Assembly (NCBI GenBank): GCA_964058845.1
Contig: CAXKVR010000038.1
Location: forward strand, 248,001-312,000
DNA from: Carex sylvatica
Taxonomy: Eukaryota; Streptophyta; Magnoliopsida; Poales; Cyperaceae
Reading direction: 5' to 3'
Length of the DNA stretch: 64,000 nt
In this document: in pieces, positions 1-12,147 of the stretch
Numbering within the stretch: the stretch's first letter is position 1
Layout of the letters: every line of letters begins with the position of its first letter
Translations under genes and position numbers: made by a program
The notes under the pieces: generated by a model
Databases searched by the model: none
Seen by the model: the letters and a program-made list of their open reading frames with translations, nothing else
Told to the model about the DNA's origin: nothing

Positions 1-832
1 TCACATTTTGCCTCACTGTTGGGTTGATAGTCGTTTCTTAGTTGGAAGGGTCTAGGATTTTTGTCGATCCTCAGTCGGACGTTTCTAGGGCCATTGTTCT
101 AGCTAATGCGGGCCTCATATGACTCTGCGATGGAAGCCCTAGACATCAGGTCAGCAAGTTTGTCTATCCCCGGCAGGTCAATCAGTTGGGCAAGGCGAGG
201 GTTTAGACCACCGAGATACTGTTGCCTCAGGCGAAATTCATCTTGAACAATATCAGAAGCGTACCTCATTAGGTTTTCAAATTTGGAATTGTATTATGTC
301 ACTAGACCGTTTCCTTGTTTAAGACTAGTGAACTTCTGGCAGAGTACTTCTAGAGACCTTATATCCATATATCTTCCTTCGAATAGTCTTTCGAACTGTT
401 CCCAAATTACCGATCTCGTGATTTGACACTTGGCTTCCTGCCACCAGAATCGAGCGTGTCTTTAAAAAAGTTGGGTAGCTAATTCCACTCTATTTTCTTC
501 TGGGGCCCGTAGAATTTGGATTTTGTCTTTGATATTTGCAATCCAATTCTCAGCTGCTGCAAAATCACCGGTCCCATCGAATTGAATGAGCAGTAGAGCT
601 CAAAGAATGTGTCTACTTCTCGAGGCCTTCTCTGCTTTGCATCCATGGCAACTCGAGCAATTCTCTCAAGACCTTGTAAGAGGGTCTGCAAGTGAATGGC
701 TCCAGCTTGGGCATCGGCGGTGGGTGGGACAGGTTCTCTACTGTTGTCAGTATTTGCTCTAGTTCTAGATCGTCGTGGGACAGTTTCTCGATTGTTAGTG
801 TTAATTCTAGTTCCGAGGCGTCCCCTCACCAT
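1..832 (-). pseudogene. gag: Ty3/gypsy gag remnant (partial, frameshifted)
   Basis: Minus-strand capsid gene of a Ty3/gypsy LTR retrotransposon, running off the left edge of the window. The start at 832 opens a basic, proline-rich N-terminus (RTRANTDNSREPVPP). Read across frame changes near 510 and 470, the core gag fold follows: VIWEQFERLFEGRYMD, then SKFENLMRYASDIV and LRQQYLGGLNPRL. This is the order seen in the retrotransposon gag family. An in-frame TAA near 300 replaces the glutamine of the usual TQYNS stretch. The zinc knuckle and pol would lie beyond position 1. The frameshifts and stop make it a dead copy. Family identity is good; the lineage is not resolved. Confidence 0.8.
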
Positions 833-1560
833 GTCTATAGTTTAAGAATAAAATATTAATTTGAAATTGTTTTATATAAAAAAAAATTGACAAGAGAACT
901 TAACAATTATTTTTTTATTTTATTTTTAATATAGAAAGATACCATGCATAAATGTACGTAGAAAAATCGACGTGGATGCCGAAATAGCATGCGGTTTGGC
1001 TGAGATCCGCACAGGTGGTATAACCGTCTGCGGCAGTGAATCTGAATAGCATGCGGATGAAGGCATCCGTGCGCCTGAGGCTGAGATTTCAGAATTGTGT
1101 GTTTTATGCCTGTTTTTTCTCCAATATCATTGAAAATATGTAATTCTCTAAAATCAAGTGAAATAAAAAAAGGAATCTGATTCTCTATAAAATAAGCAAT
1201 TGTAACTCGATAAATATCAATAATTTAGACTAAGTGATAGGAAAAATAACGACTATTTTGACCCCTATCAGTGTGACTTCCTAAGGGTGGTATCAGAGAT
1301 AGGTTTATCATGATCCTAAACACGATAAACTAAATACCATTCTTTAAACATATAAGAAGGATAGTCATAAATCCTTCATATTTTGACCGCTTGACTTGAT
1401 AGTAAATATATTCAAAACTTAAATTTTTTTATATAGATACGAAGCTCTCATTAAGGATATTTGTTTGAACGGTTTAGATTTATTATTTGCTGACGATTCG
1501 ATAGATTTTGAAGGCCAGAAGCATATTGTTGATATACTATAGGAAACGCATTAGCCGTAC
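833..1560. other. Leader or LTR-like stretch, no gene
   Basis: Non-coding. 960-1090 repeats short CG-containing words (ATGCGG, ATCCGCAC, ATCCGTGCGC) like those in the gypsy LTRs further right, so it may be 5' leader or LTR of the gag remnant. A TGGTATCAGAGAT word at 1288-1300 resembles an initiator-Met-tRNA primer site but points the wrong way for the minus-strand gag. Nothing else is recognised. Confidence 0.35.
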
Positions 1561-1579
1561 TCATATATATATATATATA

Positions 1580-1988
1580 TAGGAATATGCTAGCATGCTA
1601 TGTGTAGCATAGAGGGCCTCCGTGCAACAGCTCAATATTCGACTTTTCAAAATCCTAACAGTCGATCCGAACCGTTCATCTTGTTCTCCATATTGATATG
1701 TGTTTGGAGACCAAATTTTATATTTTTTGAAATATGTTTACTATTTTTTTAGATTTATTGAAAAATGCTGTTTTTTATGATCCAGATTTCCTGAAAACAG
1801 TGATTTTCAATAAATCTAAAAAATAGTAAAAAAATTCCAAAAAAATATAAAATTTGGTCTCCAAATACATATTAATATGGAGAACAAGATGAGCGGTTCG
1901 GATCGACCGTTAGGATTTTGAAAAGTCGAATATTGAGCCATTGCACGGAGGCCCTCTATGCTACGCATAGCATGCTAGCATATTCCTA
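1580..1988. mobile_element. Foldback MITE type A, copy 1
   Basis: About 410 bp, almost wholly an inverted repeat. The ends read AGGAATATGCTAGCATGC and its complement, and the element lies between TA microsatellites. The arms share a core with the other types in this cluster (GATCCGAACCGTTCATCTTG, then CTCCATATT and GGAGACCAAATTTTATA). There is no coding capacity. Superfamily is uncertain because insertion in a TA tract hides the target duplication. Confidence 0.75.
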
Positions 1989-2002
1989 TATATATATATA
2001 TA

Positions 2003-2410
2003 GTTGGGGTAAAATGAGCCATGGCTTATTTTGCGTTGGTGAGCCATGGCTCATTTTAGCTATTTTGAAAATCCAAACAACCGATCCGAACCGTTCATCT
2101 TGTTCTCCATATTGAAATGTGCTTGGAGACAAAATTTTATATTTTTTTTGGAATTATTTTATCTATTAAGCATATTTTAAAATTGCTGATCCGATGGTCC
2201 AGAAAATTATTTATTTTTTACTGTTCATAGCAAAACAGCAATTTTCAAAAATATTTAAGAGAAAGTAAAAAAGTTCCAAAAAATATAAAATTTGGCCTCC
2301 AAGCACATTTCAATATAGAGATCACATCTAACTGTTCAAATCGGTCGTTTGGACTTTCAAAATGAAAATATGGCGTGGAGTACAAACGCTTGGTGAGCCA
2401 TGGCTCACTC
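2003..2410. mobile_element. Foldback MITE type C
   Basis: Inverted-repeat element with ends built on the palindrome GAGCCATGGCTC, seen twice at the left end (AATGAGCCATGGC, then GAGCCATGGCTCATTTTAG) and once at the right. It shares the inner core of type A but not its ends. It lies between a TA tract and a TC/TA tract. Confidence 0.7.
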
Positions 2411-2415
2411 AAGTC

Positions 2416-2470
<55 letters not shown>

Positions 2471-2472
<2 letters not shown>

Positions 2473-2887
2473 TGGCTAATGTGCATTCAGAAGCATATGG
2501 CCCGAAGTGCTTACAGTCCAAATTTGAAATTTCAAAACTCAAAAAGTCGATCCGAACCGTTCATCTTGTTCTCCATATTAATATCTGCTTGGAGACCAAA
2601 TTTTACATTTTTCTGAATTTGTTTACTATTTATTAAGTATTTCATAAAATTGTTGATCCAACGGTGGCTTAACAAAACAGTAAAGTCAGCAGCCACCGTT
2701 GGATCAACAATTTTATAAAATACTCAATAAATAGTAAACAAATTCAAAAAAATGTAAAATATGGTCTCCAAGCAGATATTAATATGGAGAACAAGATTAA
2801 CGGTTCGGATCGACTTTTTGAGTTTTAAAATTTCAAATTTGTACCGTAAGCACTTCGGGTCATATGCTTCCGAACGCACATTAGCCA

Positions 2888-2890
<3 letters not shown>
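2471..2890. mobile_element. Foldback MITE type B, copy 1
   Basis: Inverted-repeat element flanked by (GA)n and (TC)n joined to (TA)n. The ends read GTGGCTAATGTGCATTC and its complement. The centre holds a short stem, CAACGGTGGCT / AGCCACCGTTG, around a loop with ACAAAACAGTAAA. The outer core is shared with types A, C and D. Confidence 0.75.
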
Positions 2891-2920
<30 letters not shown>

Positions 2921-2922
<2 letters not shown>

Positions 2923-3331
2923 GGAATATGCTAGAATGCTATGCGTAGCATAGAGGACCTCTGTGCAACGGATTAATATTTGACTTTTCGAAATCCTAAC
3001 GGTCGATCCAACCATTTATCTTGTTCTCCATATTAATATGTGTTTGGAGACCAAATTTTTTTATATTTTTTGGAAATTTTTTACTGTTGTTTTAGATTTA
3101 TTGAAAATCGTTGTTTTCAGCAAATCTGGACCATAAAAAACAACAATTTTCAATAAATCTAAAAAAATAGTAAAAAAATTTCAAAAAATGTGAAATTTGG
3201 TTTCCAAACACATATTAATATGGAGAACAAGATGAATGGTTCGGATCGACCGTTAGGATTTTGAAAAGTCGAATATTGAGCCGTTGCATGGAGGCCCTCT
3301 ATGATACGCATAGCATGCTAGCATGTTCCTA
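2921..3331. mobile_element. Foldback MITE type A, copy 2
   Basis: Same ends as copy 1 (TAGGAATATGCTAG, GCTAGCATGTTCCTA). It is directly followed by type B copy 2, with only a short ATATAGAGAG spacer, forming part of the alternating A-B array. Confidence 0.72.
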
Positions 3332-3340
3332 TATATAGAG

Positions 3341-3757
3341 AGTGACTAATGTGCATTCGAATGTATATGGACCGAAATACATACGGTCCAAATTTGACTT
3401 TTCAAAATTGAAATAATCGATCCGAACCGTACATCTTGTTCTCCATATTAATATGTGCTTGGAGACCAAATTTTACATTTTTCTAAATTTGTTTACTATT
3501 TATTAAGTATTTCATAAAATTGTTGATCCAACGGTGGCTTAACAAAACAGTAAAATCAGCAGCCACCGTTGGATCAACAATTTTATAAAATACTCAATAA
3601 ATAGTAAACAAATTCAAAAAAATGTAAAATTTGGTCTCCAAGCAGATATTAATATGGAGAACAAGATTAACGGTTCGGATCGACTTTTTGAGTTTTAAAT
3701 TTTCAAATTTGTACCGTAAGCACTTCGGGTCATATGCTTCCGAATGCACATTAGCCA

Positions 3758-3760
<3 letters not shown>
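3341..3760. mobile_element. Foldback MITE type B, copy 2
   Basis: Near-identical to copies 1 and 3, with the same central stem. Its right end runs into (TC)n and a TA tract of about 55 bp. Confidence 0.72.
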
Positions 3761-3832
<72 letters not shown>

Positions 3833-3836
<4 letters not shown>

Positions 3837-4243
3837 AATATGCTAGAATGCTATGCGTAGCATAGAGGACCTCTGTGCAACGGATTAATATTTGACTTTT
3901 CGAAATCCTAACGGTCGATCCGAACCATTTATCTTGTTCTCCATATTAATATGTGTTTGGAGACCAAATTTTTTTCTATTTTTTGGAATTTTTTTACTAT
4001 TTTTTTATATTTATTGAAAATCGTTGTTTTCAGCAAATCTGGACCATAAAAAAACAACAATTTTCAATAAATCTAAAAAAATAGTAAACAAATTTCAAAA
4101 AATGTGAAATTTGGTTTCCAAACACATATTAATATGGAGAACAAGATGAATGGTTCGGATTGACCGTTAGGATTTTGAAAAGTCGAATATTGAGCCGTTG
4201 CATGGAGGCCCTCTATGATACGCATAGCATGCTAGCATGTTCC
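3833..4243. mobile_element. Foldback MITE type A, copy 3
   Basis: Close copy of type A copy 2, with the same right-end variant (GCTAGCATGTTCC). It abuts type B copy 3. Confidence 0.72.
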
Positions 4244-4254
4244 TATATATAGAG

Positions 4255-4673
4255 AGTGACTAATGTGCATTCGAATGTATATGGACCGAAATACATACGG
4301 TCCAAATTTGACTTTTCAAAATTGAAATAATCGATCCGAACCGTACATCTTGTTCTCCATATTAATATGTGCTTGGAGACCAAATTTTACATTTTTCTGA
4401 ATTTGTTTACTATTTATTAAGTATTTCATAAAATTGTTGATCCAACGGTGGCTTAACAAAACAGTAAAATCGGCAGTCACCGTTGGATCAACAATTTTAT
4501 AAAATACTCAATAAATAGTAAACAAATTCAAAAAAATGTAAAATTTGGTCTCCAAGCAGATATTAATATGGAGAACAAGATTAACGGTTCGGATCGACTT
4601 TTTGAGTTTTAAAATTTCAAATTTGTACCGTAAGCACTTCGGGTCATATGCTTCCGAATGCACATTAGCAACT
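4255..4673. mobile_element. Foldback MITE type B, copy 3
   Basis: Close copy of type B copies 1 and 2, followed by (TC)n and (TA)n. Confidence 0.72.
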
Positions 4674-4695
4674 CTCTCTCTCTCTCTCTCTCTCT

Positions 4696-4740
<45 letters not shown>

Positions 4741-4744
<4 letters not shown>

Positions 4745-5274
4745 AATATGCTAGAATGCTATGCGTAGCATAGAGGACCTCTGTGCAACGGATTAATATT
4801 TGACTTTTCAAAATCCTAACGGTCGATCCAACCATTTATCTTGTTCTCCATATTAATATGTGTTTGGAGACCAAATTTTTTTATATTTTTTGGAATTTTT
4901 TTACTATTTTTTTAGATTTATTGAAAATCGTTGTTTTCAGCAAATCTGGACCATAAAAAAACAATAATTTTCAATAAATCTAAAAAAATACTAAAAAAAT
5001 TTCAAAAAATGTGAAATTTGGTTTCCAAACACATATTAATATGGAGAACAAGACGAATGGTTCGGATCGACCATAAAAAAACAGCAATTTTTCAATAAAT
5101 CTAAAAAAATAGTAAAAAAATTTCAAAAAAATGTGAAATTTGGTTTCCAAACACATATTAATATGGAGAACAAGATGAATGGTTCGGATTGACCGTTAGG
5201 ATTTTGAAAAGTCGAATATTAAGCCGTTGCACGGAGGCCCTCTATGATACGCATAGCATGCTAGCATGTTCCTA
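4741..5274. mobile_element. Foldback MITE type A, copy 4, with an internal duplication
   Basis: Type A element lengthened by about 110 bp. The right arm from GGACCATAAAAAAACA to the GGTTCGGAT core is present twice (about 4950-5065 and 5066-5190). The ends match copies 2 and 3. Confidence 0.7.
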
Positions 5275-5283
5275 TATATAGAG

Positions 5284-5700
5284 AGTGAGTAATGTTCATT
5301 CGAATGTATATGGACCGAAATACATACGGTCCAAATTTGACTTTTCAAAATTGAAATAATCGATCCAAACCGTAAATCTTGTTCTCCATATTAATATGTG
5401 CTTGGAGACCAAATTTTACATTTTTCTGAATTTGTTTACTATTTATTAAGTATTTTACAAAATTGTTGATCCAACGGTGGCTTAACAAAACAGTAAAATC
5501 AGCAGCCACCGTTGGATCAACAATTTTGTAAAATACTTAATAAATAGTAAAATAATTCAGAAAAATATAAAATTTGGTCTCCAAGCACATATTAATATGG
5601 AGAACAAGATGTACGGTTTGGATTGACCGTTTGGATTTTAAAAAGTTAAATTTAGACGGTATGTATTTTGGCTCATATACATTCGAATGCACATTAGTAA

Positions 5701-5703
<3 letters not shown>
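5284..5703. mobile_element. Foldback MITE type B, copy 4
   Basis: More diverged type B element (ends AGTGAGTAATGTTCATTCG and the complement of ATTCGAATGCACATTAGTAAC). It closes the A-B array and is followed by (TC)n and (TA)n. Confidence 0.68.
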
Positions 5704-5750
<47 letters not shown>

Positions 5751-5755
<5 letters not shown>

Positions 5756-6162
5756 GGCTACCATACATTGCAATGCATAGGCACCTTTGTGCATTGGACT
5801 ATAAATCACCATATTCAAAGTCGAAATGACCGATCCAAACCGTTCAACTTGTTCTCCATATTAATATGTGCTTGCACACCAAATTTTATATTTTTTGGAA
5901 TTTGTTTACTATTTATTAAGTCACTTTGAAAATCACTGATCCAACGGTGCCTTTTGATTTTACTGTAACCGTTGGATCAGCGATTTTCAATGTGACTTAA
6001 TAAATAGTAAAAAAATTTCAAAAAATGTAAAATTTGGTCTCCAAGCACATATTAATATGGAGAACAAGATGAACGGTTTGGATCGGTCATTTGAACTTTG
6101 AATATGATGATTTATAGTCCAATGCATAGAGATGCCTATGCATTGCAATGTATGGTAGACTT
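5751..6162. mobile_element. Foldback MITE type D
   Basis: Inverted repeat with ends built on CATACATTGCAATGCATAGG and its complement, between TA tracts. It carries the shared core (ACCGATCCAAACCGTTCAAC, CTCCATATTAATATGTGC). The centre is a stem ATCCAACGGT / ACCGTTGGAT. Confidence 0.72.
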
Positions 6163-6174
6163 AATATATATATA

Positions 6175-7560
6175 TATAGGTCAAGTACTTTTTTGGGATT
6201 TTAAACGAGTCCCTCACGTAAATATCAATAACCAAAATCTCTTACTTGTCGTGTGTCCCATCGCTGATGATACAATGATTCCGCCTTTCTTTTCCTTGTA
6301 GTCGCACGAGGGATAGACATGAAGCAAAGTCATAAATTCGTAATTACCGAAATAAATTTGAGGGAATTAAGTCTGGGCGAATTAGGTCTAGTCTATAAAC
6401 AAGATTTAAACTTACTTTCTAACCCGTTATCAATAGTTTAGAGTTACGTGAACTTCTTATTTTCCATTGGACGTACGCTAGATTATTCTAGTCCTATCTT
6501 CTCTTCAAAACCAAAACCTTGTTTACCCTTTTACTCTACCCTTTTATTATATTCCTAATTATAAATTATAGATGCAATTTACGATATCCTGTCAAGGGAG
6601 TCTATTGAGTTCTAACCTTAGTCTTTGAACTGCTGCTAAGTCTCGTTAGCTGAAGTGTTCGAAGTTCTTATATGCATAACTCTACTCGCACTAGGGCACA
6701 AACACTTTACACTTATTGGTATGTAGAAGACATTGACATGTAGTAGACAGAACTATGTATGTAAGGATACAATAAAAAATAATTCAAAGTATAAAGAGAT
6801 CTCAAATCAACATAAACAAAAATATAAATTATATTAAAATATAATAAATAATTTGATAAACCTTAACTCTAGAGATGAGAGGTTTAGCTTCTCATAGCCA
6901 TGAAAAAAAAAGGAATCAAATAAGAAAGACATAAACTACAACCCTTAAAGATTGAAGAGCCTTTGCTTCCTTAGATGATGTATTCTTCTCCTACGTCAAG
7001 GTTCGATGGCTGCCCATCTCTCTCTAGAATTTATCCTCTAATCTAGCCTAATTTCTGGACTTAACATAATTAAACACGCACACCAAATTCTATTACAAGA
7101 GAGGTATTTATAGTATTCCTAAAAAGGTGTAGGAGTAGTGGAGGTAGTAGAGATCACGAGGCCTACCCATGATGTGTAGATGCAATAAAAAATAACCCAT
7201 CAAACTTGGAGGTCAAGTAGGTGCATCCTTCTAGAAGGATTCTGCTCAGGATTCGCGTCAACGGCTGAGTTTTAATCCAATCAAGACAGTCCACTCATTG
7301 AATCCGTGGACTTGTGCGACCACTGGGCTAGTCCGTATGCAGACCCTGGTTAGGCCGTACGACTCCTGACTTAGTGGATTTTCTGCATTTTTCACCATTT
7401 TGCATGTTGTGCACTTCGTGTGAGGTGTTGCATGATCCATGTGATGCCCTATTTTGATGTCATATTCAGAAATTGCCTAAATATGATATTTTTGCTCTAT
7501 TTTTAGCCTAAATATGCAACTTTCTAAAAAATATGCCAAAATAGTTTAAAAACACGTTTG
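6175..7560. other. LTR-like non-coding stretch
   Basis: No gene. The base make-up and phrases (GCTGAAGTGTTCGAAG, a run of short A-rich words, then TTCTCCTACGTCAAGG) resemble the Athila-type LTRs at 24.9-26.6 and 60.7-62.1 kb. 7260-7360 holds the CG words GTCCGTATGC and GGCCGTACGA. It is probably a decayed LTR in minus orientation; no clear ends were found. Confidence 0.35.
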
Positions 7561-7679
7561 TGGTAAATAATTTGGAAAATGGTTACTTTGCATTAGCTTT
7601 TTTGCCATTTCTTGTACTAAAAAGTAGTGATTTTCGCTATATAATTTGGCGTTTTCAAATACAACCACTAGAAGAAGAA

Positions 7680-8890
7680 AAACAACTAGTAGAAGATAAA
7701 AGACAACCCAAAGAAAATTAATAATAACTAGTAGGATATGAAATACAAGTAATTGATGAAAGACAACCAGTAGTAGATGGAAGACAACTGTAGAAGATGA
7801 AAGACAACTAGTAGAACATTAAAGACAACTAGTACAAGATGAAAGCAACTAGTACAAGATGAAAGACAACTAGAAAAATATGAAAAATAATTAGAAGAAG
7901 GCGAAAGACAACCAGACATGAAATACAACTAGTAGAATTTGAAAGACAACTATTAGAATTTGAAAGACAACTATTAGAAGATAAAAAACAACCACTAGAA
8001 GATTATAGACAACCCGAACAAGATGAAAAATAACTAGTAGAAAATAAAAAATAACTAGTTGAATATGAAATATAACCAGTAGTAGATGAAAGACAACAAG
8101 TACAAAATGAAAGACAACCAGTAGTAGATGAAAGACAACCAATAGAACATGAAAGACAACCAGTACAATATGAAAGACAACTAGAAGAACATGAAAGATA
8201 ACTAGCAAAAGATGAAATACAACCAGTAGAACATGGATGACAACTACAAAAATATGAAAGACGATTAGTACAAGATGAAATACAGCAAGAAGAACATAGA
8301 AGACAACAAGTAGAAGATGAAATACAACCAGTACAAGATGAAAATGAAATACCATTAGTAGAAGATGAAAGTAAACCAGTAAAATATTATAGACAATCAG
8401 TATAGGATGAAAGACAACTAGAAGAAGATGAAACACTATTAGTAGAAGACGAATGACGACATGTACAATATTAAATGCAACTAAAAGAACATGAAAAATA
8501 ACTTGTAGAAGATGAAATATAATAAGTAGAAGATGAAATGCAGCTAGAAGGAAATGAAACACAACTAGTAGAAGACAAAAGATAACCATTAAAATATGAA
8601 AGACAACCAGTGCAACATGAAAGACAATAATAAGAAGTTGAAAGACAACCAATAGAATATGAAAGACAACTAATATAATATAAAAGACAACCAATATAAT
8701 ATAAAAGACAACCATTACAAGATGAAATACAACTAGAAGAATAAGAAACACAACTAGTAGAAGATGAAATACAACTAGTAGAAGATGAAATACAACTAGC
8801 AGAAGATGAAAGACAACCAGTAAAAAATTAAAGACAACGAGAATAAGATAAAAAATAACTAGAAGATGATGAAAGACCACCAGTAGAATA
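7680..8890. repeat. 24-bp minisatellite, about 50 degenerate units
   Basis: Tandem array with unit close to AGAAGATGAAAGACAACCAG plus TAGT. Because the period is a multiple of three, the minus strand stays open for 329 codons (7891-8880) and would encode an eight-residue hydrophobic repeat, VFHLLLVV. I read that frame as a by-product of the array and not as a gene. Confidence 0.85.
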
Positions 8891-11183
8891 TACCATTGGG
8901 AGGTTAACCAATAACCAAAGAATATAAGTATCTTAGATACAAGTAGAATAGACTAACCAATTGACCGCTTGTATTTGAACTACAGTAAGGAACCTATTAG
9001 GATATGATTTAGTAGATGAACGTCGCATCCTATGAGTAATAGTGGAGTAATATTAATTGTTGCTATTATGAAATGTTAGAGGAAGGACCGACCAAGTGAA
9101 CTTGATCCTTTTATAATATTAGTAATTAGGACTTTTTATTAATCTTCAGGCAATTGTACTAGATACCTGACCAGAACCTACTCAGTTAGGGTGTTGATAT
9201 CGGCATTCCAGTTATCAGCACTAGAATAGGATTAGCAACTCTTAGATTGCAATTGATACCAATGCAGAGTGTGTGCGGTTAAGGCCAAACCGTATGCGAT
9301 TCTGACTAGAGTAGAAATTTGTCCCTGTATGATTTGCTCAGTCGTGTGTGGATGGTGACAGAGTCGCATGATACTGAGTAACTTTACATTGACAGGTGTT
9401 AGCAGTAGTATGCGGTAGGTGACAGACTGTATGCCATTACTATGTTTTCCAGAACTTGTGCCGCCAGCACAGTTGTAAAAAGAAAATTTTGTTTGTGTAG
9501 AAAAGAAAGAAACTTGTCAGAGGAAGAAAATTATCCTCCCAGGTACCTGAGTCAACAAAATTGAAACAGACGACCCAAATTTACTCTCAGCTAGTCCTTG
9601 CTTGGGATGACAGAAGGGGGGGTATTATTTGTGCTTTAAGACTCGTGCCAAATTAAAAAGGACAATTTTGGATCATCTGATTCAATTGTACTCAGTCCGG
9701 TAACCTGAGAGGATGTGAATTAGCTTAGGAGGAGTCCCTATCCAGCTATCCTCTGAGACTATTCGGAATGCAGGACACCTGTATTTTTGTGCCTAAATGT
9801 TCGTGCATAAAAAATTGTGAACGGTCCAGATTTTCCACAGGTCAATTCAAAGTTTGAGATATCTCAGGGGACGAGAATTTGCTTAGAAGAGGATCCAAAC
9901 CACTTTTGGTGAAGCTACTTCTTTCTCCTAGCACTTGCCTATTCCACTATGAAGTGGATAAGGAGATCTTGTTTCAGGATATTGGGCTGAATTTGCAAAA
10001 TGATATATGAGATCAAGAAATTGTTGGGTAAAAATTCAGAAAATTTGGAAAGTAATAAAAGTAATCCGAATTTCATGAATTTTTACTGCTAACAGAAATA
10101 TTTATAAGAAAATTTGTATGAACCAATTTGAAAAGAAAAAAATCTTTCGTTTTTGTTCTGAACAAGAATTGATTTTCCATTTAGAATTAATTTTTAATGT
10201 GAATTTACTGAAAATTGCTAGAATTTTAACTATCTCAAGAAAGATACGTACACAAGAAAGACAAATTTTTTGGTAAATACTTAATCCAAGAAAAGAAAAC
10301 AAAAGAAAAACATATCTAACAATCCTATAAGGAATTTTCTGATAAAACAGGTAGAGACTAAAGGTTCTAGAGACAGGAAGAGAGTATAAGAGTAAAAGAA
10401 GAAGTAAGTGTCTGATTTGAAGGTTTTGTGTTTGATCATAAACTTTTGATTAGTACATGTATACTTATATCTATAGATGAGTATTACTGACAGTATAATG
10501 TATTCAGATACTATTTCTAATCACTTTATTTGACCAATCAAAATTGTATTAACTAGCCTTATATTTCACAGGGTCCCAAGTTATGTTGGAATTGTCCTGT
10601 TGGAGTATTTGGTGAACTTTCTTTATCACTTTCTCTATTGCATCTAATTTCTTTTCTCACTCAATTGCTGATTTAATTTAGGTAGTACAGCGAATGACTG
10701 TTTAGTATATGCACACATGTAGTTCTCATTTTTCATTTAATTTAGTTGAGGCGTCTCTTTTAAGTGGAAATTTAGGCATGCTTTCTGCAATAAAGGCTTG
10801 ATTTGTTCCATTTATCAATTTCATGCTAGCTGAGATCTATCCTACTTTGCAATTTGTCATTTTCAGTTTTCCAAAAGTTCACTTGTATCTTTTTTTAGTT
10901 TCTGCATACACATCTTTTCGAATTAGTTGCTTTCTTTTTAGAACAAGACTGCAGACATTTTCAAATTAAATTCGAGAGATTATAAAAAATCTTGTTATTC
11001 CAAACGCATCCTAAAGGTATTTTGGAGAAAACAAAAAGGTTTGTGGCTTTTATTTATGTCTACTGTTTTTAGGCTTTGTTTAAACCAAACAGAGTTGAAC
11101 TTTATCAAAAGTAGAAGCAAACTTTTTTTTTTTATATGAAAAGCCCTATAGGCATTGCAGAACCAAACTTGCTCTTTAGCACC
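8891..11183. other. Non-coding stretch with a possible decayed element
   Basis: No gene recognised. 9700-9900 holds two direct copies of a word like CTGAGAGGATGTGAATT and CAGGGGACGAGAATTTGCTT. The same GAGATATCTCAG phrase occurs at 49.8-50.0 kb, so this may be a small dispersed repeat. 9280-9440 has CG words (CCGTATGCGATTC) as in the gypsy LTRs. The rest is plain AT-rich sequence. Confidence 0.35.
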
Positions 11184-11734
11184 TGGAATAGAGATTTTTT
11201 TTTTAAATAGAATTTTTTTTAAATATTTTACCGAAAACAGATTTGCTGTGATCAAAATTCGAAATATAGCCTCCACCGATCCTACGAATCGGTGGAGCAA
11301 AAAATAGAACCTCTACACCGATCATACGGATCGGTGGAGCGTTTTTTGTCCCATTTTTACATCCGCTGATCCCACGCCACAGAAAATTCTGTATTTTGCT
11401 CCACCGATCCTAGGGATCGGTGGAGGCTTGGTTTCAAAATCCCCCGCACGGGGTCTCCTTCTTCCTCTTTTCTCTTCTTCCTTCCCAGCCGAGCTCTTCT
11501 TCTTTTTTTCTGTTTTTTTTGTTTTTTTTTATCCTCTCAATATACTAAATCATTTCTCAATCCAATTGTTTCAAAATATCTGGATCGTTAAAGAGATTTG
11601 AAAATTCTTCATATCTACAATTTTGACAAGGTAAATATCTCTATTTTTATAATTTTTTATTTTTAGCCAAATTTAAATAAATAACTAATTTAATTTATTT
11701 TGTTTAGTATATTTAGAATGTTTTTGTGAAATGT

Positions 11735-11960
11735 AATGTTAAATTAGTATTTGGTGTAATTTAGTGGTAATGTAGTATTAATTTAGTGTAATTTGGTATT
11801 AATTTACAGTTGATTTGATGTTAATTTAGTGTAATGTAGTGCTAATGTAGTGTTAATTTAGTGTAATTTAGTATATATATGTAGTATTAATTTAGTGTTA
11901 ATTTAGTATAATTTAGTATATATGTAATATCAATTAAGTATTCATGTATTATAATTTGTG
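11735..11960. repeat. Short tandem repeat, unit near TTAGTGTAAT
   Basis: Irregular array of 10-12 bp units (TAATTTAGTGT and variants) between the left inverted repeat and the PMD exons of the 2.3-kb MULE. The 11.5-kb MULE has a comparable array in the same place. Confidence 0.65.
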
Positions 11961-12147
11961 CAAAATTAGATAAATGTGTAAATGTGTAATCAAGTGTATA
12001 TGTGTAAATTGTGTAAATGTTTAAAATTAGACTACTAAATGTGTAAATGTTTAGTATAATTTGGTTTCAAAAAAAGTTTGTTTATATAATTATGTGTGAT
12101 AACTCTCATCAGTTGCAAAAATATTTGTTTATCAAATTTTCTAACAG

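Noticed and set aside
1288..1300. TGGTATCAGAGAT as a primer binding site
   Set aside because: It is on the plus strand while the neighbouring gag is on minus, and no LTR end could be fixed next to it.
2362..4754. Frames coding SLSLSLYIYIYIY
   Set aside because: These are (TC)n and (TA)n microsatellites read as codons.
1580..6162. CRISPR-like array because of regular repeats
   Set aside because: The units are 400-bp foldback elements in a plant genome, with no short repeat-spacer pattern.
7891..8880. 329-codon minus-strand frame coding a hydrophobic VFHLLLVV repeat
   Set aside because: It lies exactly on a 24-bp tandem array, has no start context or flanking exons, and its repeat pattern is explained by the array.
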